Shown: positions 47,901 through 57,581 of the stretch, in pieces | Position numbering within the stretch: position 1 is the first letter of the stretch | Layout of the letters: each line of letters begins with the position of its first letter | Assembly (NCBI GenBank): GCA_030549775.1 | Contig: CM060175.1 | Span: forward strand, 13,476,455-13,540,454 | Length of the DNA stretch: 64,000 nucleotides | Source: Tamarix chinensis | Lineage: Eukaryota; Streptophyta; Magnoliopsida; Caryophyllales; Tamaricaceae | Reading direction: 5' to 3' | The notes under the pieces: generated by a model | The model's database searches: none | Seen by the model: only the letters and a program-made list of their open reading frames with translations | What the model was told of the DNA's origin: nothing | Position numbers and translations under genes: made by a program

Positions 47901-50900
47901 ATAAGAAAACTAATATGAACACTCTATTCAAATTCTATGTATTTAAATATCTAAAAGAAAATGTGAAAATTCTTTATTCAAAATTTCTATCCAAAGTCCA
48001 AATAATGGATTCGTTGCAATTTTAAAATGAGTCTCTTTTGAAATTCTCCATCCAAATGAAGCAAAAGTATTCTCATATTAGAAGTTGATCGCATGGAGGA
48101 ATATCTTTATTTAGCACATCCAACTCCCCCCCCCAAAAAAAAAGGGTCTCTTAATAAGTCTTCCTAACCGTATATGCGGTGCATAGATGCTCACTATGCT
48201 CACAACTTCATCACCCACCGATAGCTTAACCAACATGATCCGATCATAGACTTTTGTTAACCTCCACCACATTGTTCTAAAGCATCTTGTCCATGATGCC
48301 AACATCACTTGTTTTTGTTGATATACCATAATACTATAGTTTAAATCCTTTTAATTCCTTAGCTTTAGTGCTTCTCCACCTAGTGTTGAAGGAATGCTAT
48401 GCCGTTCTTGTGCTTTTCTAGTATTGTTGTGAGTTCTAGAGACTTGCTTGTAAGGATTCCAATATTCTAAGAACAAAAACGCAAACACCCCGTCTCCTTT
48501 GTGTCCTACAACATACGGTAGATGTGCCTTGTCATTAGTTTCAGTTATTAGTAACTATCTGACTATGATTATCTATTAGAGATAATTAGCTACATTTAAA
48601 TTTAGGCATATCTTTTAGTGGTTATTTTCAAGATCATTGGCATTAAATATCTTTTGTATATATATTTGCTATCTAGCTTAGTTATCTTTAGCTTGGTAAT
48701 TATCATTTAACTATTTATTTGGTTTATTTATCATCAAAGATGGGATTTATGAAAATCTTTTAGCTAAAGGATATTTATTTTCTAAAAAAAAATTATCTAT
48801 CAATATAATATTAAATTTGTTGTAGCCCCATATATACTGGTCATTGATAACTCAATAAAGTAAGAAATTCATATTCTAAAGTTTGTCGCAAGGTTAGAGA
48901 GCTCTCTCCAATGAGTTCTTGAGATTCAAGAGTTCTCTCATAATAAGCTCTTTATCCTACAATCCCATGAATGTGCCAAATACCAGAACCACAATTTGAC
49001 CCATCAGCCATTAGATTTAATGATCTGGGTCATAACATTCAATAGTGTTAACCTACCTCCTTCTCCCAATTCATACCTGCATGGTATGGTTGTGGCTAGT
49101 ATTAATTGTGAACTATATTTTACATGTTTAGAATCCATCTTTATTGCCTAGAATATTGAGTACGAACATGACTTTATATAAATGTTTTCCTTATTTTACT
49201 TTGTTAGACTCATTTATCAAGCAATGCCTTTATGCACCAAATATGATGCATACAGGGGGAAAAAAAAAATCAATTTTTTTATGTGACAGAAAATGCATTC
49301 TATTCCAATGGGATATATATATATATATTGGGGTAAGTAGCGATTTTATTGCAAACCAAATATTTAAGAGGTATAAAGCTCACAAATCAATCTCAAAGTG
49401 TCTAAGCTAGACTATTATTCAGTTGATCAACTTCCTCTAATTAACTACCTGGTCATTGAAGGTAAGAAGAGGTTAGTGAGTTGTACCCTATAGATTTCCA
49501 TAGAAATCGATGAGTGCATGAGTAATATCTTTGTCATCAGTAAAGGTGTTAATGAATAGAACTGATTGATTGTTAATTGAATAATAAGTCAATTATACGG
49601 ATTTAGAGGAAGTTGATTGATTGGATAGTTGGCCAATTTGGTAGTTAATTAGAGGAAGTTGATTGATTGATTGATTTAGAGGAAGCTGATTGGTTGAATA
49701 GTTAGTCAATTAGGGAGTTAGTGGAAGTTGATTGATCGAATAATTAGTTAATTAGGGAGTTAATTAGAGGAAGTTGATTGATTGACTAATTAGTCAATTA
49801 GGGGGTTAATTGATTGAATAACTATTCTGTTGAATAAGTAGTTATATAAGTGCCAAAGGAATAAAATTATTCGGTGTAAATTATAAGCCATGGGAACTTA
49901 TTTGTTATATAATAGATGACACCCCCAAGTTATTGGGCATCCTAACCAAAACAAAAATTTTCATGTTATAATACCGTATCTCCTATAGTGCCGTTAGGTT
50001 TGTTTCCCTTCCTCATGTTTTTACCGAGCATTAGACAGACATCTTTACTAAAGCTTGTTCTTGACATCAGCTTAAGTTCTTAATTGACAAATGGATGCTT
50101 TTTGATCCGCAATTTTGAGAAGGGGGGGATGTATGTTAATAGATAGAGTTGACTGATTGTTAATTGAATAATTAGTCAATTATCTTGATTTAGAGGAAGT
50201 TGATTGATTGTATAATTGGCCAATTCAGGATTTAATTAGCAGAAGTTGGTTGATTGATTAATTTAGAGGAAGTTGATTGATTGAATAATTATTCAATTAG
50301 GAAGTTAATTAGAGGAAGTTGATTGATTGATTAATTAGTCAATTAGGGAATTAATTGATTGAATAGTTATTCTCTAGACTAAGTTATTATATGAGTGCAG
50401 AGTGATACAATTATTCTAAGTAAATTGTAAGCTATTGAAACTTATTTTTTATATAATAGATGACACCCCCAACTTATTGGGCATTCAAACGAAAGCACAA
50501 AAAATGTCCCCTTATCATCTGTAATGGATGTGAATTGGTTAGAACGTTTCCTGCCTTTAACTGGACATGGAAAAATTTCGTATTATTATTGCCCAGCTTG
50601 ATCCAGACAATACGTGCTTTTTGCTGATCTAAACTCTCTTCACTTGCACTATAATGTTGCTAAACCCTCTTGTTCCTGATGAATAAGTTGTGTTGAGGGG
50701 TTCTGCTTGCTACTTTTGTTGGATTTTGTCAAGCTTGATTCTGGCATCCTGTACTTTCTTTGTAATACCTCCATAGTGTTGGGAATTAAGTTGTTTCAAT
50801 GGGTTTTTTAATACTTTAAGCTTGAGGATCACCGCTTCTAGAGGAGAAGGGTGAGAGGTTGCTCTTCATGTCTGTTGTACCAGCAGTATAAAATTTGCTT

Positions 50901-53900
50901 GGGTTGTCCCCTCGTAAAATCAGAAAGGCCTGAATGGAAAAAATAAGTTATAGTAAGTATCATGGACGCGTGATTAGAGATGAGAGGAGGTGCGAAGTGA
51001 GCATTGGAACCCCCAAAAGTATTGATCCAGGAACTATTTCCTGAAATTCTATCCAATTTGCACCATATATGGTCTACTCCTTCCCTTTTGTTGCACCAGG
51101 TATAAAAGTTACTGGTGTATCTAATGTCCTGGATGTTTAATGATCTCAGACACCGGACAAAATCATGCACATCCTCATCGTGCAATCCTCTAAGCAGGTT
51201 ATCACCTTGAAATCTTGCAGTAACACCACATGTTGAGGATCACAATCCTGTTCCAGCCACTGCCAAAGAGCTTTTCTCAATACTCCCTTGTTTGCAGCAT
51301 GTATCACAATAGCAATAAAGGAAATAGGACTGAAAAGGTGAGATATAGAGCAACAAATACCCTGATCACAGGCAGCTATTTTCCTCACCTTCCAAGTATA
51401 AGGATTCCAACAAAGCCATATCCTTCCGCTGGCATGATAATCATAATTATCCAGCTGGTCCCAGCTTTGAAATTTTTTCCTAATGCTAGTGACATTTGTA
51501 ACCTTTACCCTTGTTTCAACCAAACCACCAAAAGTAGTTTTATTATTCCTAATCCAGCTTGCTACTTCTCTTTGTTCAAGAGGATCGTTGAGTTTGAGTC
51601 CCCTCACATTTCAACATCCTATTTTCATGGTAAATTGACCCTGAACCAAGGGTAAAAGAGATCTGATTTTAATCTTCTTGTCTCCAACCACAGTGAACCA
51701 AAGACTTAAATTTGTATATTGACATATTATTTGATTGCATAAAAATTCTGCGAGAACTAAGGTTGAAGGGTTTTGAATTTGTTGAAGGAACAAGGAATAT
51801 AACATTATATTTTGATATTTGTGTGTGTGTGAGATTACATTTTTCTACTAAATGACTGTATGGCATTGATTTGTCATTGGAAATTTATGGACTCTTAAAT
51901 GTCCAAAAATAAAATTGGTCATGTCATTTTGCTAAACAATTTTCAAATGGGGGAAAGAGAGAGAATCAAGTTATCATCTTTTATAGTTGTCATTTAGATG
52001 GAGGATATGGAACAATATGATGAAAATGATACCATTAAAGGAGCTCAAAATTATCTTTCCTCGCTGGTAACCAAATTGATATTTAATTATTTGTTTACTT
52101 GTTATACTAGTTTTTTCTCTATTGAGAATGTTAATACCTGTAATTAGCATTAGTATATCACATAATATTTGATATTTAAATGTGATGAATTAATATCACC
52201 AATCATAGTCGGTGATAATACTTCTATGTTCTATTCTTATAATCATTCATTAATGTTTTTATTTGTAGTCAGATATAGTTTCCAGGTTCCTAATTTTATA
52301 ATTATATGGTCATTTGGTCCTCCCATCTAATTCTCCTCTCTTTTTTAATGTTTATAATTAAACACGATCTTTAAACTATAAACGAAATGTTGTCCTCATA
52401 AGACATGTATAGCGTGCATAATATGAAGATTCTTCATGGTGAAATAATGTGTACTGTACCATCACCATTTATAGGAAAGCTATGCCAATTCAGTATGCCA
52501 TGAATCTGGAAACTATGAAGATATTGCTAACTTTTTTACTTTTTCACCCACATCTATTATTTTAGAAGACAAAAATCAACAAGATCTAAACTTTCAGTTG
52601 AAAAAGTCTGTTCTCCCATTTTGGAATTTATGAGTGTAGGTGTCTCAAATGATGAGGCTATTCTTATTTGTTTGTTGTCAGAAAATCATAATTATTAAGC
52701 AAGTATTTTATCTCATGAAGTTTTAAATATTTTATTTGAATTGTGATAGGTAAGATTAAAGCACCAATTTCATATGACCGGATATCTCTTATTTGCAGGT
52801 AAACAGAATCAGGGAACTCCCGCAGAATAGTCACATAGTGGCCACGCACACAGACAGTCCCGATGTGAGTTGAATTTCTTTCACATTGACAGGCATGAGC
52901 ATGTATGTGCTCCAACTATGCACAGAGCATCTGTATTCTTGTTTCAATTTATAAACTCTATCATGCAATTCAAAAGTGGTCTGGGATGAGCAGGTTCTAA
53001 TTTGGAATGTGGAGAGTCAACCCAATCGCCATGCGGTTCTGGGAGCTGCTGAATCATGCCCAGATTTGGTGAGACTTAACGGAAGGTGTTCTCTCATTTC
53101 TATGCATCAGAACATTGAAGGCAATCATATTGATTTGATGTCTTGCAGATTTTGACTGGCCATGAAGAAGATGCTGAATTTGCCCTTTCCATGTGCTCCA
53201 CTGAGCCTTTCGTGCTTTCTGGAGGTCAATTTTTATTTTATTTTAAACTTTTTCATGTCTTTATCTTGTGTATGGGACAATTTAAACGACATGTATGATA
53301 GTTATCATATTGCCTTTATTGCATCATGTTATGCTTGTCCAGTGTAGCCTGTTTGCATGAATTTATGTGATCTGGTTCCAATTTGGTCCATCTGCTTCAT
53401 TTGTCCTGGTCATTATGTCTCAGTAACCTGTATTGCAATTGCATTACGATCCCATCAACAATTGCATCATTGAATAATAAGAAAAGATCGACTTAGAAAT
53501 TCAACTGAGGGTGTTATATGTTGTGTTTACTGCACTGGAACTTTTATTAATGAGTTTATGTTGATTGACATTCTCTGATTACAAAAGAAGTTGTACCTTT
53601 TATACACATCTCATTTATAACGTATAAAAAGTTTGTGACAGCCAGAAATGTATGTGCTTCTTTCTTATTATTCTGAACAACAAACGTCCTGTGAGAATAA
53701 TTTCTCTTGGTCTTCCAATCAGGTAATCAGACATTATCTGAAATGCCAGGCCTATTTTCCTCTTTTTAGGTCTCTTCTATACATTCCTTCCTTCCCATGC
53801 AAGAATCTCTTGTATATCATTCTCATCCAAGTCTATGTGGGACCAAATAAATGATAAGTCAAGTTCGATTAGCAACATCACATTACACAATGTAGAGGAA

Positions 53901-56900
53901 GAAGATGTTACAGATCTGATCTCCTCTTGGCAGAAAAACCACAGCCTTGGAAACGGTCCCCATTAACTACATGACAATCATCAAAGTTGGTTCTCATGAG
54001 GCCTCCCAAGAAGAAAAGAGGTTCTGGCAGAGTGTCAACTATTCTGCTATGGACTATTTGAGTGCCAACTTTTTGCAATTATGGCCCATAATTTATGGGG
54101 GAAAAATTATATTCAGACCAGCCATTTATTTTTCCTGTCTATGTGTACAGTTATGTATCATTCAGCTGTAGGGGCACGTCTTGGATCCATTTAAGCCTTC
54201 ATCACTTTCTTCAATGCCCGCTTATCCTCCCAAAATGAAACAAGGAAAATTGGGTAGTTGAATGATTTTGATGATCTTTATCTGGTAATTAATTAATTTA
54301 ATTACCAAAAAGAGCATGATTACATCAAAAACATGGCATCACAGAGTGTGGTGCCATCTCAAGCCAAAAACTCACTGCCATACAAACAGCCCTCCCTACA
54401 TAAAAGTATTACATTACCTTCCCCATCTATCAATCAAATTCAAGTAGCCTCTAGCAGTGGCATTCTTAACAAAACTAATTTGAACAAACAGCTCAACAAT
54501 CATGCGATGAACTAGTCTGGCCAGGATTGCTTGTTTATTCTGGAAGATAACTTGCCCATCTACACCATCTATCAATCAAATTCCTGCTACACCATATGTG
54601 ATAGAGAGAAACTGCAAAAGTTGCTCTCCAGATCTGTCCTCTGCCTCGTCCTGTTTGGGTAACTCTAATCATCCAGTGCAAGCAACTTGTCCAAGTTGTC
54701 AACCAGTGTGGGAGCATAAGCCAGTTAAGCATTGATCTCCATATTCTTCTAGCAATCAAACACTGATTGAACAAATGATCCATATCTTCATCAGCTTGTA
54801 ACAACTCGCACAGGTAGCATCATTAAGAACATTCCAATGTTTCAGTTTTTTTTTTTTTTTGACAAGCAGTCCAATATGCAAGCCATCCAGCTTCTTAACT
54901 TTTGCTTTGGCATACCAGGGTGGTTCCAAACAAGCTCAGCCCACAGTAGCGGTGGGAATGATGTCTTAAGGCTTCATAAACATTGTTCACGTTATTTCCA
55001 ATGCAATAAGAAGTAAAAATATCATCTCCAAATCTTTGTATATTGAAAATTTGTTTGAGCATCCATGAAGAATCCTGTCTCAACTGAACACTCCAAAGAG
55101 GAATATCTCAAATATACCTTTCATGCACCCATTTAATGCATAAGGTTTCCATATGCTCCATAAGTTTCCAAAGATACTTGGCAATGCAAGCCAAATTCCA
55201 GGCCCCTAGCTGTTTAAAATTCAAACCTCCTTCAGTTTTACAAAGCAATAGGAGCTTTCTTCTTTGCTAGATCCATGTTATTCCACAAAAGTCTTCTACA
55301 AATATCATCAAGTTGCCAAATGATGGGTTTGGGAAAAAGAAATACTTGAGTCCAGTAATGTTTGATACCGAATATCACTGATTGCTAGACTTGCAACTTG
55401 CCGTCAAAACTCAGGTATTTGATAGTCCAGGATTGAAGCTTGGCAGTAATTTGATCAACAAGAGGTTGGTATTGGGGAACTCACAATGATAAACAATTCA
55501 AAGGAACTCTGAGGTATTTAAAAGGAACATTACCTTCCTTATAACCAAGTTGAGACAGGATAACGGCTTTTGCAGAAACATGTAAACCCCCAAAATAAGC
55601 TTCACTCGTTGGAGGATTAGCAAGCAAAACTGAATATTTGCCAAACACATGGAGTTTTGACAAAAGTTATCTAGCTAAGGAGATATTTCCCTTGCAGAAT
55701 AAAAGAGGATCATCTGTGAAACATAAACTAATGATCCTAGGTCCTTTGCACTCCAGGTGACCTTTGGACTCAGTGCAAGCCCATAGAGTCTGCAGCAAAT
55801 GGTTGAGATATCCCATGGCTAATACAAAGGTATATGGTGATAATGGATCACCTTGACGTATTCCCCTTTTACCTTCAAAAGGCTTACATAAGGAGCCCCG
55901 GATAGAGAAAAAAAAAGAGACAATTGAGTTGAAATACACTGCATAACTAAGCCCACAAAGTGAGAAGGGAACCCTGGCCAAGCAAAACATCTTGGATAAA
56001 GGGCCATTCAAGGGTATCATAGGCCTTTTTGAGATCAACTTGCTCTGCCATTCTAGGACTGATGTTCTTTCTATTATACTTCCTCAACAGTCCTTGCGCC
56101 AGCATTACTTGATTATCATGCATTGACATGTCCAGTTCATCGAAGAAAATACAAGTATACTTTTTTCCCTCCATAAATTAGTAGATTTATATGTTTTTAA
56201 TGTTTTCAGAGTTGCAAATTCTTGCAGGAAAGGATAAAACTGTGGTTTTGTGGAGTATCCATGATCACATCTCAACATTATCTACAGAACCTGGGTCAGT
56301 AAAATCTGCAGGATCTGTGGGGGGATACATAAAATCTACCTCTAATTCTGGTGAGGGAAATGATGTACCATCAGAAAGCCCTTCTATTGCAGCCCGAGGC
56401 ATCTACAAAGGACACCAGGATACTGTTGAAGATGTGCAATTTTGCCCATCAAGGTAGGTCACCTCCTGTTAGCTAAGTTTGGAGCATGAGAAAGCATTCT
56501 GCAACCCGTCATGAACCTCCTAGTAGCAGCTGGTGCTTAAGCATGATGGGAAAAGTCTCCTGTACTTTAATTCATATTGATTTCAACTTGTTATACACTG
56601 CTATATTTGGATTTTATTACTGACTGGATGAGATCATGATTAAACCCTCATTTTTCTCGTCATTTCTGAAGGGCGCAAGAATTCTGTAGCGTTGGAGATG
56701 ATTCTTGTCTCATTCTATGGGATGCAAGAACTGGCTCAAGTCCTGTAGTTAAGGTTACATTCTTGAACCTTTTGGCCATTTTCAGTGTTATGCTTTTGCA
56801 TATAAAGCCCCCCCCCCCCCCCCCCCCCGGTGCGGTCAACCTCTGGATGGAGAGGATTTATTAACTTACTGTTTCCTTTATGAGTAATGAACGTGCTTAA

Positions 56901-57581
56901 TCTATTCATAGCTTTATTTTGTGGGGAAGAAATGGCATATGGGTCCTTGTTAAATGCTTGCTATTTAACTTAAGAATTTTTATTGACCCTTCTAATATGC
57001 GGCCAACTCCACTTATTGCGATAATGTCTTGGATTGGTTCGGCTTGGTTTATAGATTAATAGTTGAGCCTGTCCTCTTTGTTATCTTATATTGCAAGCAT
57101 GGTTATGAGCTTTAACTTCCCACCAGGTTGAAAAGGCTCATGATGCTGATATTCACTGTGTTGATTGGAATCCGCATGATGATAATCTTATTCTGACAGG
57201 GTAAGATTCCTATGTGCTAAGACTAATGGATTTTGTGTTATATCAAGTTCTGGTCTTGCACATTGTAAATGCCTCGTTAAATGCTATCTATGCAGGTCTG
57301 CTGATAATTCAGTACACATGTTTGACCGCCGAAACTTAAGCTCTCATGGAGTCGGATCACCTGTCCATAAATTTGAGGGCCATGATTCTGCTGTCCTTTG
57401 TGTGCAGGTTACAGGATAGTTTACCGCTGTTCATTTTGTATCCTTTTTTCAGATTTCTAGGAAACTATTTTACTTGCTTATTTTGAGGATTGTGATTTTG
57501 GTACAGTGGTCACCACATGATAAATCCTTTTTCGGAAGTGCTGCAGAGGATGGCATCCTCAACATCTGGGATTATGACAAG
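41809..57581 (+). CDS. MSI4: MSI4/FVE-like WD-40 histone-binding protein (3' end outside window)
   Basis: Twelve coding exons joined by splice signals give 385 codons without a stop. The family function (from Arabidopsis FVE/MSI4 and RbAp46/48) is histone binding in nuclear HDAC and Polycomb-type complexes that silence floral repressor genes, plus substrate-receptor roles with CUL4-DDB1. Visible: a CAF1C-type H4-binding N terminus (residues 24-73, QWKSWVPILYDWLANHNLVW), then WD repeats including ATHTDSPDVLIWNVE, SGGKDKTVVLWSIHDH, SVGDDSCLILWDARTG (a WDxR motif, residues 274-293 region), LTGSADNSVHMFDRR and SAAEDGILNIWDYDK. The last residues of the family (about 100-120, with the final repeat) are not found down to 64,000, so intron 12 is longer than 6.4 kb. 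Introns: 1 41,964-42,626; 2 42,691-43,008; 3 43,096-43,204; 4 43,268-52,798; 5 52,865-52,993; 6 53,069-53,148; 7 53,225-56,227; 8 56,454-56,671; 9 56,754-57,126; 10 57,201-57,295; 11 57,408-57,506. MSI5 is the close paralogue and cannot be excluded. Confidence 0.93.
42627..42690 (+). CDS. MSI4: MSI4-like exon 2 (residues 52-73)
   Basis: Acceptor CTGTAG before 42,627. Codes RWGPLLEQATYKNRQRLYLS plus EQ. The next intron starts GCAATC, not GT, so this would be a GC donor in the context CAG|GCAATC. Confidence 0.9.
43009..43095 (+). CDS. MSI4: MSI4-like exon 3 (residues 74-102)
   Basis: Acceptor TTTTCAG. Codes TDGSVPNTLVIANVEVVKP and RVAAAEHISR. Donor GTAATT at 43,096. Confidence 0.92.
43205..43267 (+). 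CDS. MSI4: MSI4-like exon 4 (residues 103-123)
   Basis: Acceptor ATCCAG. Codes FNEEARSPFVKKFKTIIHPG plus E. Donor GTATGC at 43,268 opens the 9.5-kb intron 4. Confidence 0.92.
43268..44700. other. Intron 4, proximal part
   Basis: No second gene seen. A perfect inverted repeat with 12-nt arms and a 5-nt loop lies at 43,896-43,924. The open frames at 43,330-43,566 and 43,711-43,989 show no family features. Confidence 0.4.
44800..48330 (-). pseudogene. RTE-type LINE, minus strand, in intron 4
   Basis: Minus-strand order from 48,330: endonuclease piece DRIMLVKLSVGDEVVSIVSI then YAPH (48,240-48,180), a Lys/Ala-rich linker with TKKAIADNQIRA and VFKLAKYKEKKARHLDLVRC (about 47,100-46,960), INIKKRWHTYF, then after a ~780-nt insertion MKSKKTVELWKF and LAWLTKLFNVFLKPAKMLDE (about 45,930-45,860), NHVGFMPE, FLDELIKLIQEDVSWCMLF (about 45,500-45,445), FIPKNDSFKYL, VHRVHTGWMIWQKASG (about 45,205-45,160), KVALKLEGNFYQVAIKPAM, MRILYYMW. 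This is the domain order of plant RTE elements. Stops and frameshifts are everywhere, and the catalytic ADD is replaced by TKF. Confidence 0.8.
45990..46770. other. Sequence interrupting the RTE element
   Basis: The RTE reading stops after ITKEE (about 46,770) and resumes at MKSKKT (about 45,970). The intervening ~780 nt have no RTE similarity and are AT-rich, and may be a later insertion. No terminal repeats are obvious. Confidence 0.35.
48331..49546. other. Intron 4, unassigned stretch
   Basis: No gene or clear repeat. Next to the RTE endonuclease is a C9A9 run (48,126-48,144). 49,313-49,330 is a TA run. Confidence 0.3.
49547..50497 (+). mobile_element. Internally deleted Ty1/copia element in intron 4
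   Basis: Two direct repeats, about 49,547-49,955 and 50,134-50,497, start TGTTAATGAATAGA / TGTTAATAGATAGA and share the GACACCCCCAA-TTATTGGGCA end block. Between them, only about 180 nt remain. They read TDIFTKACS-HQLKFLIDKW, then MLFDPQF (50,034-50,117), the C-terminal end of copia RNase H, followed by the PPT GAGAAGGGGGGGATG. So an autonomous element lost nearly all of its interior but kept the 3' end of pol. Each LTR consists largely of a GAAGTTGATTGATTGAATAATTAG-type minisatellite. No clear target duplication. Confidence 0.8.
50117..50131 (+). other. Polypurine tract of the deleted copia element
   Basis: GAGAAGGGGGGGATG sits just before the right LTR start TGTTAAT at 50,134. Confidence 0.7.
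50838..51628 (-). pseudogene. L1 endonuclease fragment, minus strand, in intron 4
   Basis: From ATG at 51,628 (minus): MKIGC, then a stop in place of the conserved W, then NVRGLKLNDPLEQREVASWI, GGLVETRVKV (catalytic Glu region), YDYHASGRIWLCWNP, then the frame continues in 51,185-50,838 with FVRCLRSLNIQDIRYTSNFY, TWCNKREG, KLDRISGNSSWIN and ISNHASM (consensus SDHSP). This is the plant L1 apurinic-type endonuclease. GDFN is altered to QDFK. There is no reverse transcriptase behind it (lower coordinates), so the copy is a fragment. It is antisense to the host gene. Confidence 0.85.
51629..52798. other. Intron 4, distal part
   Basis: 51,629-51,850 may include the ORF1 end of the L1 fragment on the minus strand. 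The rest up to the exon 5 acceptor is AT-rich with no feature I can assign. Confidence 0.3.
52799..52864 (+). CDS. MSI4: MSI4-like exon 5 (residues 124-145)
   Basis: Acceptor TTTGCAG. Codes VNRIRELPQNSHIVATHTDS plus PD. Donor GTGAGT at 52,865. Confidence 0.92.
52994..53068 (+). CDS. MSI4: MSI4-like exon 6 (residues 146-170)
   Basis: Acceptor GAGCAG. Codes VLIWNVESQPNRHAVLGAAE and SCPDL. Donor GTGAGA at 53,069. The following intron is only 80 nt. Confidence 0.92.
53149..53224 (+). CDS. MSI4: MSI4-like exon 7 (residues 171-195)
   Basis: Acceptor TCTTGCAG. Codes ILTGHEEDAEFALSMCSTEP and FVLSG. Donor GTCAAT at 53,225 (phase 1). Confidence 0.92.
53225..54529. other. Intron 7, proximal part
   Basis: No gene seen. 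Several chance open frames lack family features. Confidence 0.3.
54530..56175 (-). pseudogene. L1 reverse transcriptase to C terminus, minus strand, in intron 7
   Basis: From 56,175 down: SMHDNQVMLAQGLLRKY, EQVDLKKAYDTLEWPFIQDV (about 56,050-55,990), then in a second frame GKRGIRQGDPLSPYTFVLAM (about 55,870-55,812) and CFTDDPLLF (about 55,715; consensus FADD), LHVFGKYSVLLANPPTSEAY, YFGGLH, FKYLRVPLN, and near the end CASC, then DEDMDHLFNQC and VSLYHIWCSRN, the zf-RVT domain (54,804-54,535). A 16-nt T run at 54,848-54,863 (A on the coding strand) lies inside the coding part. The endonuclease half is missing. It is a separate insertion from 50,838-51,628, because the piece order is the wrong way round for one minus-strand element. 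Confidence 0.88.
56228..56453 (+). CDS. MSI4: MSI4-like exon 8 (residues 196-270)
   Basis: Acceptor TCTTGCAG. Codes GKDKTVVLWSIHDHISTLST, a Ser/Gly-rich loop, then YKGHQDTVEDVQFCPS. Donor GTAGGT at 56,454 (phase 2). Another AG 18 nt upstream (TTTTCAG) would keep frame, so an alternative acceptor is possible. Confidence 0.92.
56672..56753 (+). CDS. MSI4: MSI4-like exon 9 (residues 271-298)
   Basis: Acceptor CTGAAG. Codes AQEFCSVGDDSCLILWDART plus GSSPVVK, including the WDAR motif. Donor GTTACA at 56,754. Confidence 0.92.
56808..56828. repeat. Poly-C run of 21 in intron 9
   Basis: AAAG followed by 21 C and GGTGCGG, 55 nt after the exon 9 donor. Runs of this length are rare and hard to sequence. 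Confidence 0.85.
57127..57200 (+). CDS. MSI4: MSI4-like exon 10 (residues 299-322)
   Basis: Acceptor CACCAG. Codes VEKAHDADIHCVDWNPHDDN and LILT. Donor GTAAGA at 57,201 (phase 2). Confidence 0.93.
57296..57407 (+). CDS. MSI4: MSI4-like exon 11 (residues 323-360)
   Basis: Acceptor ATGCAG. Codes SADNSVHMFDRRNLSSHGVG, then KFEGHDSAVLCVQ. Donor GTTACA at 57,408. Confidence 0.93.
57507..57581 (+). CDS. MSI4: MSI4-like exon 12 (residues 361-385)
   Basis: Acceptor GGTACAG. Codes WSPHDKSFFGSAAEDGILNI and WDYDK. Donor GTACAA at 57,582. The next exon is not in the window. Confidence 0.93.

Noticed and set aside
52664..52915. Minus-strand frame of 83 codons
   Set aside because: Antisense shadow of MSI4-like exon 5 and its acceptor region.
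50838..56175. One single minus-strand L1 interrupted by exons 5-7
   Set aside because: For a minus-strand element the endonuclease must lie at higher coordinates than the reverse transcriptase. Here it is lower, so these are two insertions.
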